This document shows, piece after piece, positions 59,509 through 64,000 of a stretch of DNA of 64,000 bases; the stretch's first letter is position 1; each line of letters begins with the position of its first letter. The stretch is from Aminipila sp032051575 (lineage in GTDB: Bacteria > Bacillota > Clostridia > Peptostreptococcales > Anaerovoracaceae). A program made the position numbers and the translations under genes. Under the pieces are notes generated by a model that searched no databases, was not told the origin of the DNA, and was given only the letters and a program-made list of their open reading frames with translations. The stretch is taken from the NCBI RefSeq assembly GCF_032051575.1, contig NZ_DAMBYD010000008.1:62001-126000 (forward strand), given 5' to 3'.

Positions 59509-60894
59509 ATGGTACATACTTATAAAAGTAACGGCTATAACATCGTTTTAGATGTAAACAGTGGTGCTGTCCACTGTGTAGATGAAGTGGCTTATGATAT
59601 TATTGAAATGCTTGCAGCTGGGATTGATAGAGATATGATTACAGCGGATATATTGCAAAAGTATAAAAACGTTCCTGAAGTAACAAAAGCAGAAATTAAA
59701 GATGTATTTGAAGATGTAGAAGAATTGAAAAAACAAGGGAAACTTTTTTCTGAAGATATTTATGCTAAGATGTCTCACGAATTTAAGGAACGTCAGTCCG
59801 TAATAAAGGCTATTTGTTTACATGTAGCCCATGATTGTAATCTTGCATGTAAGTACTGTTTTGCAGAAGAAGGCGAATATCAGCAGGGACACCGCGGGCT
59901 GATGTCTTATGAAGTGGGAAAAAAGGCATTGGACTTCCTAATTGAGAATTCGGGCACAAGAAAAAATTTAGAGGTAGATTTTTTTGGCGGTGAGCCTCTT
60001 ATGAATTGGGAGGTTGTTAAAAGACTGGTAGCTTACGGCCGCGAACAAGAAAAAATTCATGATAAGAACTTTAGATTTACTTTAACCACTAATGGCATTT
60101 TGCTTGATGAAGAAGTGATGGAATTTGCCAATAAGGAAATGAGTAATGTAGTGCTTAGTCTTGATGGTCGAAAAGATGTGAATGATAAATTGAGAGTTTC
60201 CAGAAATGGCAAGGGATCCTATGATATCATTCTGCCTAAATTTTTAAAGATGGCAGAATCCAGAAATCAGGAAAACTATTATATCAGAGGGACGTATACA
60301 CATTATAATACAGATTTTGCAAATGACATTTTACACATGGCAGACTTAGGCTTTAAGGAACTTTCCATGGAGCCGGTGGTTGCTCCGCCTACTGCGGATT
60401 ATGCTTTAACTGAAGAGGATATCCCAAAACTTCTAGCAGAATATGACCGCCTTGCATGTGAAATGATTAAGAGAAAGAAGGCGGGCAAAGGGTTTAATTT
60501 CTATCACTATACCATAGACCTTACAGGGGGGCCATGTATTGTAAAACGTGTCTCTGGATGTGGTGTTGGCACAGAATATATGGCGGTTACTCCTGAGGGA
60601 GATTTATATCCATGCCATCAGTTTGTAGGGGATGAGCATTTCCTTCTTGGTAATGTCTTTGAAGGAGTGAAGAATGCCTCTGTATGTGATGAATTTAAGT
60701 CTTGTAATATTTATTCTCATGATGAATGTAAGGATTGCTTTGCACGAATGTATTGCAGTGGAGGTTGTGCAGCAAATGCTTATCACACAACGGGTATGAT
60801 AACAGGGGTTTATGACTTTGGCTGTGAACTTCACAGAAAGAGAATCGAATGCGCCATTATGATTCAGGTGGCAGAAAGATTTGGAGAAAACTAG
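59509..60894 (+). CDS. scfB: Thioether cross-link-forming SCIFF peptide maturase (radical SAM/SPASM)
   Basis: The enzyme introduces thioether cross-links into the SCIFF precursor. I chose ATG 59509 (MVHTYKSNGYNIVLDVNSGAVH), the family-typical beginning, with GAAAGGA at 59494-59500; ATG 59464 is upstream but lies in a hairpin arm without a ribosome binding site. The 461 residues comprise a peptide-recognition N-terminus, a radical SAM core with Cys110, Cys114 and Cys117 (CNLACKYC), FFGGEPLMNW and a SPASM region with CGVGTEYMAVTPEGDLYPCH and CKDCFARMYCSGGCAANAY. All cluster cysteines look present, so the enzyme should be active even though its precursor is altered. Confidence 0.96.
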   Translation: MVHTYKSNGYNIVLDVNSGAVHCVDEVAYDIIEMLAAGIDRDMITADILQKYKNVPEVTKAEIKDVFEDVEELKKQGKLFSEDIYAKMSHEFKERQSVIKAICLHVAHDCNLACKYCFAEEGEYQQGHRGLMSYEVGKKALDFLIENSGTRKNLEVDFFGGEPLMNWEVVKRLVAYGREQEKIHDKNFRFTLTTNGILLDEEVMEFANKEMSNVVLSLDGRKDVNDKLRVSRNGKGSYDIILPKFLKMAESRNQENYYIRGTYTHYNTDFANDILHMADLGFKELSMEPVVAPPTADYALTEEDIPKLLAEYDRLACEMIKRKKAGKGFNFYHYTIDLTGGPCIVKRVSGCGVGTEYMAVTPEGDLYPCHQFVGDEHFLLGNVFEGVKNASVCDEFKSCNIYSHDECKDCFARMYCSGGCAANAYHTTGMITGVYDFGCELHRKRIECAIMIQVAERFGEN

Positions 60895-60994
60895 AGTGTA
60901 ATTCTTGGGACTATAAGCTACAGAATGAGAAATTAATTGGAAATTAGTTGAGTTAAAATTATCTGCTCATAATTTCTTTGAAAAATACCTAAAG

Positions 60995-61033
60995 CTTGCA
61001 ATTGTAGTAAAATACTGCATTGCAAGTTTTTTT
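60995..61033 (+). terminator. Terminator of scfB
   Basis: CTTGCAAT (60995-61002) pairs with ATTGCAAG (61019-61026); the stem extends inward with one bulge, and a T-run follows. Confidence 0.88.
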
Positions 61034-61122
61034 ATATAATTACAATATGAAATTAACGGATGTATGTAGCTGAAACGTCTAAATTAGCGTTATATTTTAT
61101 TGTCTAAATTTAAAATACTCAT

Positions 61123-61151
61123 TTGACAATTTAAGAAAATAGGCGTATCCT
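61123..61151 (+). promoter_or_regulatory. Promoter of the lrgAB operon
   Basis: TTGACA (61123-61128), 17 nt, TATCCT (61146-61151). The palindrome at 61156-61174 lies just after the -10, where a bound repressor would block transcription. Confidence 0.65.
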
Positions 61152-61155
61152 TATA

Positions 61156-61174
61156 AAATTGGTAGGACCAATTT
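61156..61174 (+). promoter_or_regulatory. Probable GntR/FadR-type operator
   Basis: AAATTGGT-AGG-ACCAATTT is a perfect 19-bp palindrome with the TGGT-N3-ACCA core used by FadR-subfamily GntR repressors. It spans the expected transcription start, ahead of the GAGGAG of the first gene. The fourth gene of this operon encodes such a regulator. Confidence 0.75.
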
Positions 61175-61186
61175 AGAGGAGTGGAT

Positions 61187-61549
61187 ATGAAATATTTAAA
61201 ACAGTTTGGAGTAATTTTACTCATCACATTTTTAGGAGAAATTTTAAAAAACATAATACCTTTGGCTATCCCGGCAAGCATTTATGGGCTTGTACTGATG
61301 CTTATAGCATTACAGACTAAACTTATTACACTGGAACATATTCAAGATGTGGGCGTGTTTCTTATAGAAATTATGCCTATTATGTTTATACCTGCTGCGG
61401 TAGGCCTTATGGATTCATGGGAAATACTGAAACCTATTTGCGTTCCGATAATTGTTATTACGGTAGTTACCACTATAATTGTTATGGTGGTAACAGGGAG
61501 AATAACGCAATTGGTAATAAACATGGAAAAGAGGGAGCAAGATGAGTAG
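61187..61549 (+). CDS. lrgA: CidA/LrgA family membrane protein
   Basis: The 120-residue protein has four membrane segments (FGVILLITFLGEILKNIIPL, SIYGLVLMLIALQTKL, VGVFLIEIMPIMFIPAAVGLM, VIITVVTTIIVMVVTG). Start ATG 61187 with GAGGAG at 61176-61181. LrgA/CidA proteins were first described as holin-like murein hydrolase regulators; in Bacillus subtilis the related pair transports pyruvate, and in plants glycolate/glycerate. It overlaps lrgB by 8 nt. Confidence 0.93.
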   Translation: MKYLKQFGVILLITFLGEILKNIIPLAIPASIYGLVLMLIALQTKLITLEHIQDVGVFLIEIMPIMFIPAAVGLMDSWEILKPICVPIIVITVVTTIIVMVVTGRITQLVINMEKREQDE

Positions 61550-62234
61550 TGTTTTAAGTGATTCCACTTTTTTTGGAGTGGTAGTGAGTCTTATAGGGTA
61601 TGAGTTTGGAATAATTTTAAAAAAGAAATTTAAAAGTGCTATTTTTAATCCGTTGTTAATCTCTATTGTATTTGTGATGCTGATGCTGCTGATGTGCAAT
61701 GTGGAATATAAGAATTACAACGAGGGTGCGAAATATATAAGTTATCTGCTGACCCCTGCTACCGTATGCCTAGCACTGCCTTTATATCAGCAAATGGAAT
61801 TACTGAAGCGCAATGCTAAAGCGATTTCCATAGGGGTTGTGGCGGGGGTAATTTCTGCACTTGGCAGTGTTCTGATTTTAGCGAAACTATTTGGATTAGA
61901 TCATAGGGAATATGTTACTTTACTTCCTAAATCAATAACAACAGCTATAGGGATGGGAGTTTCAGAGGAACTTGGCGGCATTGTTACGATTACCGTAGCA
62001 GTTATAATTATTACGGGAGTCCTAGGAAACATTGTTGGTGAAACGGTATGTAAAGTTTTTAGAATAAAACAACCTATAGCAAAAGGTCTGGCATTAGGAA
62101 CGGCAGCACATGCCATAGGAACATCAAGGGCCATGGAAATGGGCGAAGTCGAAGGGGCTATGAGCAGTTTGGCTATAGCAGTTGCAGGATTACTGACAGT
62201 AGTTGGTGCAGCAATATTTTCACATTTTATGTAG
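61542..62234 (+). CDS. lrgB: LrgB family membrane protein
   Basis: LrgB is the larger partner of LrgA. The 230-residue protein has about seven membrane segments and the family blocks LTPATVCLALPLYQQMELLKRN, LLPKSITTAIGMGVSEELGG and GLALGTAAHAIGTSRAMEMGE. A role in pyruvate or other small organic acid transport is plausible. The end lies close to the kinase-like gene. Confidence 0.94.
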   Translation: MSSVLSDSTFFGVVVSLIGYEFGIILKKKFKSAIFNPLLISIVFVMLMLLMCNVEYKNYNEGAKYISYLLTPATVCLALPLYQQMELLKRNAKAISIGVVAGVISALGSVLILAKLFGLDHREYVTLLPKSITTAIGMGVSEELGGIVTITVAVIIITGVLGNIVGETVCKVFRIKQPIAKGLALGTAAHAIGTSRAMEMGEVEGAMSSLAIAVAGLLTVVGAAIFSHFM

Positions 62235-62247
62235 TGGGGTGAAGAAG

Positions 62248-62835
62248 ATGATAATTACCATAGGAAGAGAATATGGAAGTGGAGGACACGATGTTGGCGC
62301 AATGTTGTCTGGAAAACTGGGAATTGTATTGTATGATAAAGAAAATTTGGCTGAAAATGCAAAGAGGCTAGGGTATTACGATGAAATAAAATGTTTTTAT
62401 GAAGAAAAGCCTGCAGATAGTCTTCTTTATGCCATAGCTAAGAGCGACGAGAATGGGAGAATGGGGGAAAAGCCTTTTAAACATATAAAAGAAGTAACGG
62501 AAGATCAGTCCTGTGTCATAATAGGCAGATGTGCAAACTATATTTTTAGAAATGAAGAGGATCATATAAGCGTTTTTATACATGCGGATATGGACAAGCG
62601 GATAAAGAGAATAGCGCAAAATAATAACATAAGTGAAAAACAAGCAAAAAATTTAATTTGTGAAACGGATAAAAAAAGAGCAGAGTTCCATAATCAATAT
62701 ACCAGAGAGAATTGGGGTGACTCCAGGGGGTATCAATTGTCAATTGACAGTGGTATGATAGGTATTGAACAGACAGTAGAATTAATATGTGGTTATATTG
62801 CAGCCAAAAGGCAGTGGGGACAAAGTGGAAAATAG
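62248..62835 (+). CDS. Cytidylate kinase-like family protein
   Basis: The 195-residue protein begins MIITIGREYGSGGHDVGAMLSGKLGI, the P-loop-like start of the cytidylate kinase-like family common in Clostridia; the start at 62248 follows GGGGTGAAG. Later blocks are CVIIGRCANYIF and VFIHADMDKRIKRI, with RE-N residues as in CMP kinase lids. These proteins are stand-alone paralogs of Cmk with unproven substrates. Why one sits in an lrgAB operon is unclear. It overlaps the regulator gene by 11 nt. Confidence 0.88.
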   Translation: MIITIGREYGSGGHDVGAMLSGKLGIVLYDKENLAENAKRLGYYDEIKCFYEEKPADSLLYAIAKSDENGRMGEKPFKHIKEVTEDQSCVIIGRCANYIFRNEEDHISVFIHADMDKRIKRIAQNNNISEKQAKNLICETDKKRAEFHNQYTRENWGDSRGYQLSIDSGMIGIEQTVELICGYIAAKRQWGQSGK

Positions 62836-63487
62836 AGAGTATAAAAAAGTAATAGAATACGTAAAAAGCGAAATCGCAAAGGGCACGTTACAACTGAAAA
62901 ATAAGCTGCCTACGGAAAGAGTTTTGGCAGAAGAGCTTAGTATGAGCAGAAGCTCCATAAGGGAAGCTTTAAGGACTATGGAAAACATGGGTATGTTAGA
63001 GAGTACACAAGGGTCGGGAAACTATCTGACTGGGAATTTAAATAAAATGTTTGCTGAATCTATAGGGATGATGCTTTTGCTGAAGCAAGTAAGCTACAGT
63101 GAAGTAAATGCTGTGAGAAGAGCTTTGGAGACTGATGCCTATGTTTTAGCTATGGGTAATATAACCGAAGAGATGGAGGAAAAGCTTAAAGAACTTTATC
63201 AAGGAATGGAGAATTCAGAAGGTGATCAGAAGATTCTCAAAGATAAAGAATTTCATTACCTAATTATCAGAGCTTCAGGGAATAAGTTGATCATAAGCAT
63301 TATGGAGGCATTAGAAGAAATCTATGAAGAATCAGTAGGGCATATCCTGAAAACTTCTTCCAAAGAAACAAAAGATCAACTTATGCGTTGCCATAAAAAA
63401 ATGCTGGAATGTATCATAGGAAAAGACGAAATAAATGGCCGTAGGGCACTTGACGAGCATTATGGCATTATTGAAGGGCAATGCTAA
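62825..63487 (+). CDS. FadR-subfamily GntR transcriptional regulator
   Basis: A GTG at 62825 (MENREYKKVIEYVKSEI) is supported by GGGGAC upstream and by the family start; a frame from 62789 adds residues overlapping the previous gene. The 220-residue protein has an N-terminal winged helix (LPTERVLAEELSMSRSSIREALRTMENMGMLESTQGSGNYL) and an all-helical FCD effector domain with candidate metal/acid-binding residues (Asp, His in EFHYLIIRASGN and RCHKKMLECI). FCD regulators usually bind organic acids. It probably binds the TGGT-N3-ACCA operator at 61156 and autoregulates the operon. Confidence 0.93.
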   Translation: MENREYKKVIEYVKSEIAKGTLQLKNKLPTERVLAEELSMSRSSIREALRTMENMGMLESTQGSGNYLTGNLNKMFAESIGMMLLLKQVSYSEVNAVRRALETDAYVLAMGNITEEMEEKLKELYQGMENSEGDQKILKDKEFHYLIIRASGNKLIISIMEALEEIYEESVGHILKTSSKETKDQLMRCHKKMLECIIGKDEINGRRALDEHYGIIEGQC

Positions 63488-63551
63488 ATCTTATTAATAA
63501 AAGTCAAGTATATACATGTAAAATTGTTATAAATAAATATGTATGAATGAA

Positions 63552-63574
63552 AGCCAATAGATGAACTACTGGCT
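63552..63574. terminator. Weak terminator between convergent GntR and Cys-rich genes
   Basis: AGCCAATAG (63552-63560) and CTACTGGCT (63566-63574) form a 9-bp stem with one mismatch. T-runs are poor on both sides. Confidence 0.35.
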
Positions 63575-63587
63575 TATGCATCCTAGA

Positions 63588-63935
63588 TTACATGCTTGCC
63601 ATTTTTTTGCACTCTTCTGCGCACATATTACAGATATCTGAACACTTTTTGCAGTGCTCATCCTTAAACATAGCGCATTCTTGTGCACATTTTTCACAAA
63701 TTTGCGCACATAATTGACAATGCTGTGCTGAAAATTGACCGTTCATAGACATCATTCCAACAGACATTTGGCACATCATAGCACATTCAATTAGCATGCT
63801 TACGCAATTTTTTCTTGCATTTAAATCAGGCTCATTCAGGCAAGCCGTGAAGCACTCGTAGCAAGCTTGTGCACATTTTGAACAAGCATCGATACATGCT
63901 TGATGCTTATCGGTTATATTTGTTACTATACCCAT
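63588..63935 (-). CDS. Cys-rich four-helix-bundle copper-binding-type protein
   Basis: The 115-residue protein has 19 cysteines, mostly as C-x2-C and C-x3-C along helices (CIDACSKCAQACYECFTAC, then HCQLCAQICEKCAQEC and ICNMCAEEC). This fits the DUF326 / Csp-like family, small four-helix bundles that bind many Cu(I) ions through inward-facing Cys. No signal peptide is seen, so it would be cytosolic. GGAGGTAG precedes the ATG on the minus strand. A strong palindrome covers its promoter. Copper is inferred from family; other soft metals are possible. Confidence 0.85.
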   Translation of the reverse strand: MGIVTNITDKHQACIDACSKCAQACYECFTACLNEPDLNARKNCVSMLIECAMMCQMSVGMMSMNGQFSAQHCQLCAQICEKCAQECAMFKDEHCKKCSDICNMCAEECKKMASM

Positions 63936-63969
63936 TTATACTACCTCCAAAAATATCTTTCTTACTAGG

Positions 63970-63995
63970 TAGTATTTGATTATATTCAAATACTA
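63970..63995. promoter_or_regulatory. Palindromic operator over the promoter of the Cys-rich gene
   Basis: TAGTATTTGA (63970-63979), a 6-nt centre and TCAAATACTA (63986-63995) form a perfect 10-bp inverted repeat. Its centre contains TATAAT on the minus strand (63979-63984), the expected -10 of the Cys-rich gene, so a bound factor would control that promoter. The -35 would lie just outside the window. Confidence 0.7.
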
Positions 63996-64000
63996 TACAA

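Noticed and set aside
1..64000. tRNA, rRNA, CRISPR arrays, insertion sequences or phage genes
   Set aside because: Intergenic regions were read for cloverleaf arms, regularly spaced repeats, transposase and integrase motifs; none was found.

Overview
This window looks like chromosomal DNA of an anaerobic, low-G+C member of the Bacillota, class Clostridia. The evidence is the strong A+T bias, Gram-positive ribosome binding sites (AGGAGG), a clostridial thiolase, a Na+-type V-ATPase next to an F-ATPase, the SCIFF peptide with its radical SAM maturase, ScpA/ScpB, and a DacF-type carboxypeptidase. A relative of the Anaerovoracaceae or Eubacteriales is my guess; no rRNA is present to test it. I saw no tRNA, rRNA, CRISPR array, insertion sequence or prophage.

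Layout. 1-5.1 kb: the 3' end of a sensor kinase and its NtrC-type sigma-54 activator, cyclopropane fatty acid synthase, SurE and a DUF2156 protein. 5.4-9.2 kb: thiolase and a polar amino acid ABC importer. 9.3-10.9 kb: an ECF-like sigma factor with its probable anti-sigma factor. 11-18 kb: coaBC (minus), glnS, malic enzyme and a large hybrid histidine kinase (minus). 18.1-23.6 kb: yhbY-truA, then dCMP deaminase, an undecaprenyl-phosphate sugar transferase, UDP-GlcNAc 2-epimerase and a MATE transporter. 24.2-32.9 kb: a nine-gene V-ATPase operon. 33.6-40.3 kb: a nine-gene F-ATPase operon. 40.5-44.4 kb: a double-SBP diguanylate cyclase and citrate synthase. 44.4-49.3 kb: feoB-feoA (minus), a radical SAM protein and a secreted lytic transglycosylase. 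49.5-55.8 kb: serine dehydratase, mtnA, a DMT transporter, scpA-scpB and a DUF2314-type protein. 55.9-61 kb: an Fe-S flavoprotein reductase and DacF (minus), a PocR-MCP protein and the SCIFF pair. 61-64 kb: an lrgAB / kinase-like / GntR operon and a Cys-rich copper-binding-type protein (minus).

How the genes work together. The two rotary ATPases dominate the window. NtpK keeps the residues known to bind Na+ in Enterococcus hirae, while the F-type c subunit keeps Gln, Glu and Tyr but lacks the usual Na+-liganding Ser/Thr. Both operons sit behind the same 211-nt upstream architecture: four matching blocks at nearly identical spacing, including a perfect Spo0A-box-like sequence and a TTTACA-N16-TATAAT promoter. 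That suggests duplicated or shared control. Further Spo0A-like boxes flank the hybrid kinase promoter and lie upstream of dacF and the PocR-MCP gene.

The most interesting single gene is the SCIFF precursor. It has five cysteines instead of six: the position I recall as the thioether donor (32) is Ser, and the acceptor position (37) is Ser instead of Thr, although the maturase looks intact. Other oddities are a FeoB whose G-domain lacks the P-loop lysine, a DacF with KIG in place of KTG, a 21-codon ORF with a good ribosome binding site just ahead of the V-ATPase genes, and a MATE gene with no ordinary start codon for its conserved N-terminus.
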